Of a DNA stretch of 33,105 nt, positions 21,326-30,158 are shown one piece after another. Every line of letters starts with the position of its first letter. Position 1 is the stretch's first letter. The notes beneath the pieces were generated by a model. The model was not told the DNA's origin and ran no database searches. It saw only the letters and a list, made by a program, of their open reading frames with translations. This DNA comes from a bacterium (GTDB lineage Bacteria > CAIJMQ01), in NCBI GenBank assembly GCA_023135785.1, contig JAGLSL010000040.1:1-33105 (forward strand), in the 5' to 3' direction. The translations under genes and the position numbers were made by a program.

Positions 21326-21368
21326 GCCCCGTAATAATGTTTGTTATTATTACGGGGCTTACTTTTTT
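21326..21368 (+). terminator. Rho-independent terminator after the redoxin gene
   Basis: GCCCCGTAATAAT (21326-21338) and ATTATTACGGGGC (21346-21358) form a perfect 13-bp stem with a 7-nt loop, followed by TTACTTTTTT. The gene on the other strand (cca) ends at its edge, so it may also end that transcript, although no T-run follows on the minus strand. Confidence 0.92.
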
Positions 21369-22711
21369 GTATTTTCAAGAAATTTGGAAGCAGACTGGAA
21401 ATAAATCTCTTTGTCTGCGTCTTGAGGCAGGCGTCCTTCTATTATCTCGTTCATTACGAAGTCCTTAATTTTTCCTATCATTGGCCCTGCAGAAAGATTG
21501 AACTGTTTCATAATGTCGTCTCCGGAAATGGGACATTTTAATTCTTTTATGGATTTTAAATCTTTAATTCTTTCTCCCAACTCATCAAGTATCTTGATTT
21601 TTTCTCTTACCTTTTCTTTTCTGTACGAAGTTATATCGCAACGAGATAACATAAGAACTTTATCAAGTCGATGTCCCATATCTTTTATAAATCTTCGCAC
21701 GGCGGAATCTGTCCATTTCCGTGTATAAAGGTTGGCACGCATATGTTTTGCTATTAAAAACGATATATCTTCTTTAAGTTCCTTTGGAAACTTCAGACGT
21801 GAGAGGATAGAGTAAGCCATCTTTGAGCCTAGTTCCTCGTGTCTGTAAAAATGAATCTCGTTTTTTTCTACTGCTTTTACATACGGTTTTGCAATATCGT
21901 GTAATAATGTTGCCCATCTCAAAGTTTCGTCTTTGGGCGTATTTTCAACTACTTTTAAAGTATGTAGCCATACATCTTTATGGTGATGGTCGCTTTCTTG
22001 ATGTAGGTTTTTTAACGGATACAATTCCGGTATGAAAAAATTCAAAATCTTTGCGTTCATCATATCTGTTAATGCTTTTATGACAAACTCTCCGAGTAAG
22101 AGTTTATTCATTTCTGCTCGAATTCTCTCTTCGGAAATATACATTATTCTAAACGCATTTTTTTCGATTGATTTATAGGTCGCGTTTTCTATTTTGAACC
22201 CTAGTTGGGATTGAAAACGAAACGCTCTTAAAATTCTTAAAGGGTCATCCTGAAAAGATTCATCCGGATGAGAAGGCGTACGTATTATTTTTTCCGAAAG
22301 ATCTTTGGCTCCGTTATATATATCTATGATTTTTCCCTCGGGAGAGATTGCAAGCGTATTAATGGTAAAATCCCTTCGTTTAAGATCTTCCTCAAAATTT
22401 GTGCCGAATTCTACTGCAGGTTTTCTATTTCGGGGACGATATGTTTCTTTTTTTCTGTAAGTTGTTATATGTAGCTCTTTGCCATCGATGATAGCTCCAA
22501 CAGTGCCAAAAGCTATCCCCACGGGAAAGTTTTTAATCTTATTCTTATTCAGTATTTCTCTTGTCTTTTGTGGTGGGAAAGAAGTGGCAAAATCAAAATC
22601 TGTTAATTCTTTATTCAGAAGCATATCTCTAACAGAACCGCCTACGAGAAAAATTTCCCCTTTTTCTTTTTTGAATATCTCGTATATTTTTTTGAATATA
22701 CCCATTTCCAT
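21359..22711 (-). CDS. cca: CCA tRNA nucleotidyltransferase / poly(A) polymerase family, with HD domain
   Basis: The 450-residue product adds or repairs tRNA 3' CCA ends, or has a related nucleotidyltransferase role. The N-terminal class II head has LVGGSVRDMLLNKELTDFDFAT (the GGxVRD and DxD metal site), then RRDFTINTLAI and DDPLRILRAFRF. An HD domain follows with HDIAKP preceded by HHHKDVWLHTLKV, then a C-terminal RNA-binding part. I chose ATG 22711. A TTG at 22720 lies within a TATAAT box, and ATG 22705 is also possible. Since the only tRNA in the window already encodes CCA, a repair role is plausible. Whether it is an A-adding or CCA-adding type cannot be told by eye. Confidence 0.88.
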   Translation of the reverse strand: MEMGIFKKIYEIFKKEKGEIFLVGGSVRDMLLNKELTDFDFATSFPPQKTREILNKNKIKNFPVGIAFGTVGAIIDGKELHITTYRKKETYRPRNRKPAVEFGTNFEEDLKRRDFTINTLAISPEGKIIDIYNGAKDLSEKIIRTPSHPDESFQDDPLRILRAFRFQSQLGFKIENATYKSIEKNAFRIMYISEERIRAEMNKLLLGEFVIKALTDMMNAKILNFFIPELYPLKNLHQESDHHHKDVWLHTLKVVENTPKDETLRWATLLHDIAKPYVKAVEKNEIHFYRHEELGSKMAYSILSRLKFPKELKEDISFLIAKHMRANLYTRKWTDSAVRRFIKDMGHRLDKVLMLSRCDITSYRKEKVREKIKILDELGERIKDLKSIKELKCPISGDDIMKQFNLSAGPMIGKIKDFVMNEIIEGRLPQDADKEIYFQSASKFLENTKK

Positions 22712-22719
22712 AATGGGCA

Positions 22720-22751
22720 ATTATAGCACAGCTTATAGATTGTGGTATAAT
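22720..22751. promoter_or_regulatory. Overlapping divergent promoter elements (cca and sensor kinase)
   Basis: On the minus strand TATAAT occupies 22725-22720, 8 nt before cca ATG 22711. On the plus strand TGGTATAAT (22743-22751) is an extended -10 box for the kinase gene. The two -10 boxes are 20 bp apart, so simultaneous polymerase binding should be hindered. Neither has a convincing -35. Confidence 0.5.
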
Positions 22752-22765
22752 GACTACACCTTTTG

Positions 22766-22838
22766 GACAGAAGACTATAGACCAAAGACCATAGACTAAA
22801 AAAAGGTCTTTAGTCTTCGGTCTTCAGTCTTTGGTCTT
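22766..22838. repeat. Heptad-phased inverted repeat (GAC / GTC words), 5 + 5 units
   Basis: GAC occurs at 22766, 22773, 22780, 22787 and 22794. GTC occurs at 22806, 22813, 22820, 22827 and 22834. Both arms are exactly 7-nt periodic and face each other across a short A-rich loop. The unit is roughly AGACCAA on the left and GTCTTTG on the right. It lies in the predicted 5' leader of the sensor kinase and ends 8 nt before its ATG. Confidence 0.85.
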
Positions 22839-22846
22839 ATATTAAT

Positions 22847-24523
22847 ATGAGAATCTTTAAATCCAGATTACAAAAAAAACTTATACTTTCTTTTCTTGCC
22901 GTTGGTATAGCTCCAATGGTTATATCGATTTTTATGACTACTCAAATTATGTCCAGGCGCGTGGAAGAAGACATTAAAAACACCATATATGACGCTTATA
23001 ATTTAGCGGAAGAGGAAATCACCCAATTACAAGAAATGGCTTTTGAAAGCAATGAACATTACTTGAATCAACCCGAATTCTTTAAAAATACAAAAAAAGC
23101 TTTCTTGGAAATTAAAACATGGGAGGAACAACCCTATTTGCCTATCGCAGAAAATGTTTTCCTTTATAAAGGTCCTCATGCAAAAGAAGGGAAATTGTTT
23201 ATAGAGGTAGGAGTGGGGCAATTAAAGACTTTAATGGCTGGAGTAGTATCGCCCATAAAGGATGAAAACGAAAATGTTATCGGCGGATTGGGAACAGTAT
23301 ATCCCCTAGGTCAGAGATTCGAGCAGAATATAACTCGTCTTACAGGAGTTGCAGTGCGAATTTTTGCAATGGTTTCATCGGAAGAAGAAGAGAAAGAGAT
23401 TAGAGATGTAAAATTCTCCCCAAAAGCCGAAGAAGAAATTTTCCAGAAACACGAAACATATTATGACCAGGGAGCAACATTAAAAGGTAAACCGTATGCT
23501 GCTTTATGTAAACCCTTTATGGGAGAAGACAAAATTTTGGGGCTTATGCTTATAGGTATTCCAAAAACTTATGCTTTCCAAACGGTTCTTAAGGAATATC
23601 TTCCTTTTTTCTTGGGTATATGGATATTAGTAGCCGGAGCCTTGGGATATATCATAACTCGTGGAATAACAAACCCGATAAGCAAATTCATCAAGGGAGC
23701 AAATGCTATTGCATCCGGCGACTTGAACCAACACATTATTCTTAATTCCAAAGATGAAATCGGTAGTTTGGCGTTGGCATTTAACAATATGGCAGCAGAA
23801 CTTAAAAAAATGCAGAAGATGCAGGAAGAACTTAGAAAACTTGATAGGTTGTCTGCTTTGGGGCAACTGACGGCTGAAGTTGCGCATGAGGTTAAAAATC
23901 CGCTGGGCATAATAAAAAACTCCGCGCAAATTTTGGAAAGCAGCCCTTTAGATGAAATAAAAAGAAAGGAAATCGTAAACTTTATCATAGAAGAAGCCGA
24001 ACGTATAAATAAAGTTGTTGATAATTTCCTGCAATTTGCAAAATCGCCAAAAACAAGAAAACAAAAGACTAACATAATTGAAGTATTAAATAGAACTGTT
24101 CAGCTTGTTAGCGACACCTTGGTAAAAAATGATATCGAAGTTATTAAAGAGTATAAAGACTCTGTTCCGTTGATTCGTACTGACCAATCTCAATTGCAGC
24201 AGCTTTTCTTAAATTTAACATTAAATGCAATAGAAGCAATGCCTGAAGGAGGCAGGTTGAAAATTTTAACTCAACTTGAATTCGAAAAAACACTTGGACA
24301 TACAAAAGAGCAGTGGATAAAAATTGTTTTTTCAGATACAGGTCGCGGGGTATCTGCCAAACTGAAAAAGAAAATTTTTGAACCTTTTTATACAACGCGC
24401 AAACATGGGACAGGATTGGGTCTATCGATTTCTCGGAAAATTGTGGAAAATCATGGAGGAAAAATTACTTTGGAATCTGAAGTTGGAAAAGGTTCCAGCT
24501 TTAAAATATTACTCCCTGTATAA
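22847..24523 (+). CDS. Membrane sensor histidine kinase (Cache-HAMP-HisKA-HATPase)
   Basis: The 558-residue kinase has a first membrane helix (about 10-31), an extracytoplasmic sensor region (about 35-245) resembling single Cache domains (GVVSPIKDENENVIGGLGTVYPL), a second helix (251-271) and a HAMP domain (about 272-325). The HisKA domain has AEVAHEVKNPLG with phospho-acceptor His347. The HATPase domain has the N box NLTLNAIEAM, DTGRG and GTGLGLSIS. It resembles NtrB/ZraS-type partners of sigma-54 activators, and such an activator follows 12 nt after its stop. The signal is unknown; small carboxylates are common Cache ligands. Confidence 0.93.
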   Translation: MRIFKSRLQKKLILSFLAVGIAPMVISIFMTTQIMSRRVEEDIKNTIYDAYNLAEEEITQLQEMAFESNEHYLNQPEFFKNTKKAFLEIKTWEEQPYLPIAENVFLYKGPHAKEGKLFIEVGVGQLKTLMAGVVSPIKDENENVIGGLGTVYPLGQRFEQNITRLTGVAVRIFAMVSSEEEEKEIRDVKFSPKAEEEIFQKHETYYDQGATLKGKPYAALCKPFMGEDKILGLMLIGIPKTYAFQTVLKEYLPFFLGIWILVAGALGYIITRGITNPISKFIKGANAIASGDLNQHIILNSKDEIGSLALAFNNMAAELKKMQKMQEELRKLDRLSALGQLTAEVAHEVKNPLGIIKNSAQILESSPLDEIKRKEIVNFIIEEAERINKVVDNFLQFAKSPKTRKQKTNIIEVLNRTVQLVSDTLVKNDIEVIKEYKDSVPLIRTDQSQLQQLFLNLTLNAIEAMPEGGRLKILTQLEFEKTLGHTKEQWIKIVFSDTGRGVSAKLKKKIFEPFYTTRKHGTGLGLSISRKIVENHGGKITLESEVGKGSSFKILLPV

Positions 24524-24535
24524 AATTTATAAGCT

Positions 24536-25975
24536 ATGAAAAAGAAAATTTTAATTGTAGAAAACGAGGCAAGACAAGCTAAATTGTGGATGACAAAACT
24601 TGAGGGTGAAGGTTATAAGGTGTCTTGGGCTGAAAACGGGAAAGTAGCGTGCGATAAGATATTAAAAGAAAATTATCAGCTTATTCTTACAGATATAAGA
24701 ATGCCGCAAATGGATGGATTAGAGCTTCTTGACTGGATAAGGGGGAAAGATACCGAAATTCCCGTGATTATAATTACAGCATTTGCGGATGTGGATTCTG
24801 CGGTAAGAGCTATGAAAAGAGGCGCTTATGATTATGTTAAAAAACCCATGGATTTGGAGGAATTGACGCAGATTATCGGTAAAGTTTTTAGAATGAAAAT
24901 ATTGGAAGAAGAAAATGTATATCTTAAAAAAGAATTATCGCGCAAATCAGGAATGTTGGTTGTAGGGGAAAGCTATGAATTTAAAAAAGTTATGGACCTT
25001 ATTGCAAGGGTGGCAAAGACAAAATCCACGGTCTTGATTACAGGAGAAACCGGAACGGGCAAGGAACTTGTAGCTAATGCTATTCATTATAATTCGCCCA
25101 GAAAAAATGCGCCTTTAATAGTGGTAAATTGCGCGGCATTACCTGAAAACTTATTGGAATCGGAATTTTTTGGACATGTTAAGGGCGCTTTTACGGGTGC
25201 TTATGAAGATAAAAAAGGGAAATTTGCAGTGGCCAATTCTGGAACGCTTTTTTTGGACGAGATTGGGGCTATACCGATTAATCTTCAATCCAAGCTTTTA
25301 AGAGCAATCGAGAACCAGCAATTTGAACCGGTGGGTAGCACAAAGACTGTTTTTTGTGATGTTAGGATTATAGCGGCTACTAATGTCGATTTAAAAAAAG
25401 CCATAGAAAAAAATGAATTTAGAGAAGACCTCTATTATCGACTTAACGTTTTCCCAATTTATCTGCCTGCGTTAAGACAAAGAGTGAAGGATATCCCCTA
25501 TCTTGTTGAACATTTTATTAAGATGTATAACATTGAATTGAAAAAAGAAATCAAAGATATTCAAGAACAGGTGCTAGATATTTTGACAGCTTATTCTTGG
25601 CCTGGCAATGTGCGAGAGCTTGAAAATATTATAGAAAGAGCAATGGTTCTTTGTGAAAAAGATATTTTGACAACTGACCTTTTCAAGATGTTGGAAAATA
25701 AAAATCTTGAGTCAAGAAGCTCTCTTTTAGACGTAAAATCTTCGGAAGAATTTTTTGTATATCAAAACGAACAAAGCTATTCCGAATCGAAAAGAAAATT
25801 TCTTTCGGCATTTGATGAAAAATTTATATTAAAAATTCTAAAAAAAGCAAAAGGCAATATTACAAAAGCCTCCCATATTTCCGGCATAGACAGAAAAAAT
25901 CTATATCGGAAAATAAAAAGTCTAAAAATAAATCCGAAAACATTTAAGGAAGTAGCAAATAGAGAAGAAAACTAA
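24536..25975 (+). CDS. Sigma-54-dependent response regulator (NtrC/ZraR type)
   Basis: The 479-residue regulator has three parts. The receiver domain carries LTDIRMPQMDG with Asp53. The AAA+ domain has Walker A GETGTGKE (170-177), the sigma-54 contact loop GAFTGA (217-222), Walker B TLFLDEIG and the GNVRELEN sensor II region. A C-terminal Fis-type helix-turn-helix is ITKASHISGIDRKNLYRKIK. It is the partner of the kinase encoded just upstream. A GAFTGA loop means targets should have sigma-54 promoters; none was convincingly found in the window. An AT-rich terminator overlaps its stop codon. Confidence 0.95.
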   Translation: MKKKILIVENEARQAKLWMTKLEGEGYKVSWAENGKVACDKILKENYQLILTDIRMPQMDGLELLDWIRGKDTEIPVIIITAFADVDSAVRAMKRGAYDYVKKPMDLEELTQIIGKVFRMKILEEENVYLKKELSRKSGMLVVGESYEFKKVMDLIARVAKTKSTVLITGETGTGKELVANAIHYNSPRKNAPLIVVNCAALPENLLESEFFGHVKGAFTGAYEDKKGKFAVANSGTLFLDEIGAIPINLQSKLLRAIENQQFEPVGSTKTVFCDVRIIAATNVDLKKAIEKNEFREDLYYRLNVFPIYLPALRQRVKDIPYLVEHFIKMYNIELKKEIKDIQEQVLDILTAYSWPGNVRELENIIERAMVLCEKDILTTDLFKMLENKNLESRSSLLDVKSSEEFFVYQNEQSYSESKRKFLSAFDEKFILKILKKAKGNITKASHISGIDRKNLYRKIKSLKINPKTFKEVANREEN

Positions 25976-25994
25976 TCTTTTCTTCTGCTTTTTT
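25963..25994 (+). terminator. AT-rich terminator overlapping the response regulator stop
   Basis: AGAAGAAAA (25963-25971) pairs with TTTTCTTCT (25978-25986), loop CTAATC, followed by GC and six T. The stem contains the last codons and the stop codon lies at the loop edge. It is weak (3 G-C pairs) but has the right layout. Confidence 0.55.
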
Positions 25995-26247
25995 GTAGCG
26001 TGGTGTGGGGTTAAAACACTACTATTGTTGTGGTAGCAATACTACATTTAGGCTTAATCTTTATATTGGTGTTGAGAAGAAAAAAAAAGAAAAACAAGCT
26101 TGCCTGGTGTGCTTAACAACATATATGTTAGTGTTGGCATGCAATTTGTATGCTAATATAGTATGTGCGAGCATTCCGGGCAGAGTGTTCTTTCCCCTTT
26201 CCTTCTTCTCTCTGCCCGGTCTCCACTAAAAATTTAAGGTATAAAAA
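25995..26247 (+). other. Non-coding gap/leader before lpxD with palindromes and a hairpin
   Basis: AACATATATGTT (26118-26129) is a perfect 12-bp palindrome of operator size. CCGGGCAGAG (26176-26185) and CTCTGCCCGG (26210-26219) form a 10-bp stem with a pyrimidine-rich 24-nt loop, ending 28 nt before the lpxD ATG. A 28-codon frame from GTG 26030 to TAA 26114 would encode one hydrophobic stretch followed by KKKK; it lacks a ribosome binding site and I do not call it a gene. Confidence 0.5.
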
Positions 26248-27273
26248 ATGAGAAAGACTCTTAGGGAACTTACAGCAATAGTAGGCGGAGAAATAATAGG
26301 CGATCCTTTGGTTCTGATAAAAGGTGTGGCTCCTCTTGAGGAAGCAAAAGAAGGAGATATAACCTTTTTCGCAAATTCTAAGTTATCTCAATTTTTGCAT
26401 AAGACCAGAGCGTCTGCCGTGATAGTAGATTCTAAGACGCCGGGAAACGGAAAACCCTTAATTAGAATAGATAATCCTTACGCAGCTTTTAGTAAGATTA
26501 TGGAATTATGGGTGCAAAATAAAACCTACTGCTTGGGAATTCATCCCACTGCTGTTTTGGGAGAAAATGTGAAATTAGGAGAAAATGTTTCGATTGGAGC
26601 TTATGCGGTTATAGACGACCGAGTAGAAATAGGAGACGGGACGATAATTCGGCCTCATACGTGTATAGGAGAGAACAGTAAAATCGGAGAGAATTGTCAT
26701 ATTTTTCCTCAAGTTACAATCGCCGAAAAAGTGGAACTTGCAGACAATGTTGTAATTCATTCAGGTACAGTGATAGGTTCCGACGGATTTGGTTTTATAG
26801 GAGAAAACGGAACTTATCGTAAGATTCCTCAAATTGGTAAAGTAATCATAGGCAACAATGTCCAAATAGGCGCAAATGTAACTATTGATAGGGCTACTTT
26901 TGGAAAGACATGGATAAAAGACGGAACAAAAATAGATAATTTGGTTCAAATAGCTCACAATGTGGAAATTGGAAAAAACTGTATAATCGTAGGTCAAGTC
27001 GGTATATGCGGTTCTGTTAAAATAGGAGATGGCGTAATTTTGGCGGGTCAAGTGGGTATAGTGGACCATTTATCAATAGGAGATGGAGCCAAAGTTGCGG
27101 CTAAATCCGTAGTAACAAAGAGCGTTGCTTCAGGCAAATTTGTATCAGGATATCCCGCAAGAGACCATAACGAAGAAAGAAGAATTAAGGCTTCGGTTGC
27201 ACGTCTTCCTTCTCTCTATAAGAAGGTTAAAGAGCTTTCAAAAAAACTGGAAAAGTACGAAAGAAAATCATAA
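26248..27273 (+). CDS. lpxD: UDP-3-O-acylglucosamine N-acyltransferase
   Basis: The 341-residue acyltransferase adds the second hydroxyacyl chain in lipid A synthesis. The N-terminal uridine-binding domain (about 1-100) includes VAPLEEAKEGDITFFANSK and DNPYAAF. A left-handed beta helix of hexapeptide repeats (IGENSKIGENC, VKIGDGV and similar) spans about 100-290. The catalytic histidine is in VQIAHNVEIG (His237), and GSDGFGF is the family substrate loop. A C-terminal helical tail follows. Length matches E. coli LpxD. It stands alone here, not in the usual bamA-skp-lpxD-fabZ cluster. It is the best evidence for an outer membrane with LPS or lipid A. Confidence 0.96.
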   Translation: MRKTLRELTAIVGGEIIGDPLVLIKGVAPLEEAKEGDITFFANSKLSQFLHKTRASAVIVDSKTPGNGKPLIRIDNPYAAFSKIMELWVQNKTYCLGIHPTAVLGENVKLGENVSIGAYAVIDDRVEIGDGTIIRPHTCIGENSKIGENCHIFPQVTIAEKVELADNVVIHSGTVIGSDGFGFIGENGTYRKIPQIGKVIIGNNVQIGANVTIDRATFGKTWIKDGTKIDNLVQIAHNVEIGKNCIIVGQVGICGSVKIGDGVILAGQVGIVDHLSIGDGAKVAAKSVVTKSVASGKFVSGYPARDHNEERRIKASVARLPSLYKKVKELSKKLEKYERKS

Positions 27274-27375
27274 TACTCTTCATTTCCCCCCGCATTTTTT
27301 AACACCACTGGTATTCTAATAATAGCTCCTATGGCTTATATAGAAACGTAAAATACAGAATTTTTTGTAATAAGA

Positions 27376-27403
27376 TTGACAAGATAAGTTACCTTCCTAT
27401 ACA
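27376..27403 (+). promoter_or_regulatory. Promoter of the isocitrate dehydrogenase gene, probably leaderless
   Basis: TTGACA (27376-27381) and TATACA (27398-27403) are spaced 16 nt. The -10 box ends 12 nt before ATG 27416, so RNA should start near 27410, leaving about 6 nt of leader. No Shine-Dalgarno is present. Confidence 0.65.
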
Positions 27404-27415
27404 ATTACCTGCGTT

Positions 27416-28447
27416 ATGCAATATAAAATCACATTAATTGAAGGTGACGGGATAGGTCCGTCCATAGTTCAAGCTGCAGTAAGAGTAATTGAATCTACAG
27501 GCGTTGAAATTCAATGGGATAAACAATATGCCGGCGAGGATGTTATGGTTCAAACAGGCACGCCTTTGCCTGAAGAAACTTTAGATTCCATAAGGAGGAA
27601 CAGGGTAGGATTCAAGGGTCCCTTAACTACACCTGTAGGCAAGGGTTTTCGTTCTGTAAACGTCCAAATAAGACAAATATTGAAACTCTATGCCAACTTA
27701 AGGCCTGCGCTTTCTTTTGCAGGAGTCCCAGGAGCTTATGAAGATATTGATTTGGTAATAGTAAGAGAAAATACAGAAGGACTTTATTGCGGCGTGGATT
27801 ACTGGATAGACGAAGACCAATCCGCAGGTATTTCGGCGAATATTATAACCAGAAAAGCTTCAGAAAGAATTGTCAGATTTGCTTTTGAATATGCAAAAGA
27901 TAAAGGCAGAAAGAAAGTTACTGCTATTCATAAGGCTAATATTTTAAAATGTTCTTCAGGGCTTTTCCTTAGAGTAGCATCTGAGGTTGCAAAAGATTAT
28001 CCTGAAATAGAATTTGAAGATAGAATCGTTGATAACATGGCTATGCAACTGGTTAAAAGACCCCAAGAATATGATGTTTTAGTAACGACTAATCTTTTTG
28101 GAGATATATTATCTGATTTATGCGCCGGACTAGTAGGAGGCCTTGGGCTTGCACCTTCGGGTAATATAGGCGATGGTATAGCTGTATTTGAACCTGTTCA
28201 CGGTTCGGCACCCAAATATAGGGGGAAAAACAAAGCAAATCCTTGCTCAACTATTCTTTCAGGCGCTTTGATGCTTGATTATCTGGGAGAAAAAGAAGCT
28301 TCCCAAAAAATATTTAAAGCGGTTGCCAGCGTCATTAAAAAAGGCGAAAATGTTACATACGATTTAAAACAAGATAGAAACGATGCCTCGGCTGTGGGGA
28401 CTCAAGAGATTGCTGACGCAATTGTGAAAGAAATCAGGAGAATTTAA
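27416..28447 (+). CDS. NAD-type isocitrate dehydrogenase (isocitrate/isopropylmalate dehydrogenase family)
   Basis: The 343-residue beta-decarboxylating dehydrogenase probably oxidises isocitrate to 2-oxoglutarate. It has LIEGDGIGP at the N-terminus, the substrate segment [21 protein letters not shown] with Ser-x-Asn as in isocitrate dehydrogenases, [13 protein letters not shown], the catalytic AIHKANILK lysine, [12 protein letters not shown] and [18 protein letters not shown]. The missing RPExxLL helix argues against 3-isopropylmalate dehydrogenase. [15 protein letters not shown] suggests NAD rather than NADP preference, but this is inference. Homoisocitrate dehydrogenase is an alternative. 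It is a single gene with its own promoter and no visible partner of the citrate cycle nearby. Confidence 0.88.
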   Translation: MQYKITLIEGDGIGPSIVQAAVRVIESTGVEIQWDKQYAGEDVMVQTGTPLPEETLDSIRRNRVGFKGPLTTPVGKGFRSVNVQIRQILKLYANLRPALSFAGVPGAYEDIDLVIVRENTEGLYCGVDYWIDEDQSAGISANIITRKASERIVRFAFEYAKDKGRKKVTAIHKANILKCSSGLFLRVASEVAKDYPEIEFEDRIVDNMAMQLVKRPQEYDVLVTTNLFGDILSDLCAGLVGGLGLAPSGNIGDGIAVFEPVHGSAPKYRGKNKANPCSTILSGALMLDYLGEKEASQKIFKAVASVIKKGENVTYDLKQDRNDASAVGTQEIADAIVKEIRRI

Positions 28448-28458
28448 ATTGCAAGACG

Positions 28459-28629
28459 GAAATACGGTGGAAATACAATGGATATACAGTAGAAATACGT
28501 TGTTGGGGATTTGGAATTGAAAAATTACACACTACAAAACAAGGCAAAAAACTAAGAATAATGACAATGTATCTCAATATATTTCCATTTTATTTCGACT
28601 TATATCAAGATGTTGTTTCTATTTATTTC
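28459..28629. repeat. Phased GAAATA/TATTTC inverted repeat, copy 6 (long centre)
   Basis: The left arm has GAAATA 28459 and 28470, GATATA 28481, GAAATA 28492 (11, 11, 11). The right arm has TATCTC 28570, TATTTC 28580 and 28591, TATATC 28601, TGTTTC 28614, TATTTC 28624. The arms are separated by about 70 nt, longer than in other copies, as if something had been inserted in the centre. It lies 46 nt upstream of purA. Confidence 0.75.
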
Positions 28630-28642
28630 TATCCAATTTTTA

Positions 28643-29985
<1,343 letters not shown>

Positions 29986-30158
29986 TTCGAATTCATACTT
30001 TCTATTCTCTCAATTGTAATTATCTAACCTATTAACAAGCTTTATAAGATGTCTTTTTTTTAAATCAGACTGAGGTATAATAAACGCGTAAAATAGGTAA
30101 CGGCTATTTTAAAGAGGTTATAGAGGCAATAGTTAATGCGTTATTATAGTCCGAAAAA

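Noticed and set aside
26134-26149. Possible sigma-54 promoter (TGGCAT...TTGTA) before lpxD
   Set aside because: The invariant GC of the -12 element is missing, and the -24 element differs from TGGCAC.
26005-26229. 74-codon GTG-started frame in the lpxD leader
   Set aside because: Composition is unlike a protein (cysteine and lysine runs), it reads through the palindromes, and has no ribosome binding site or recognisable domain.
27416-28447. Calling this gene 3-isopropylmalate dehydrogenase (leuB)
   Set aside because: The substrate helix has Ser-x-Asn with [14 protein letters not shown] and lacks the RPExxLL pattern of LeuB; no other leu gene is nearby.
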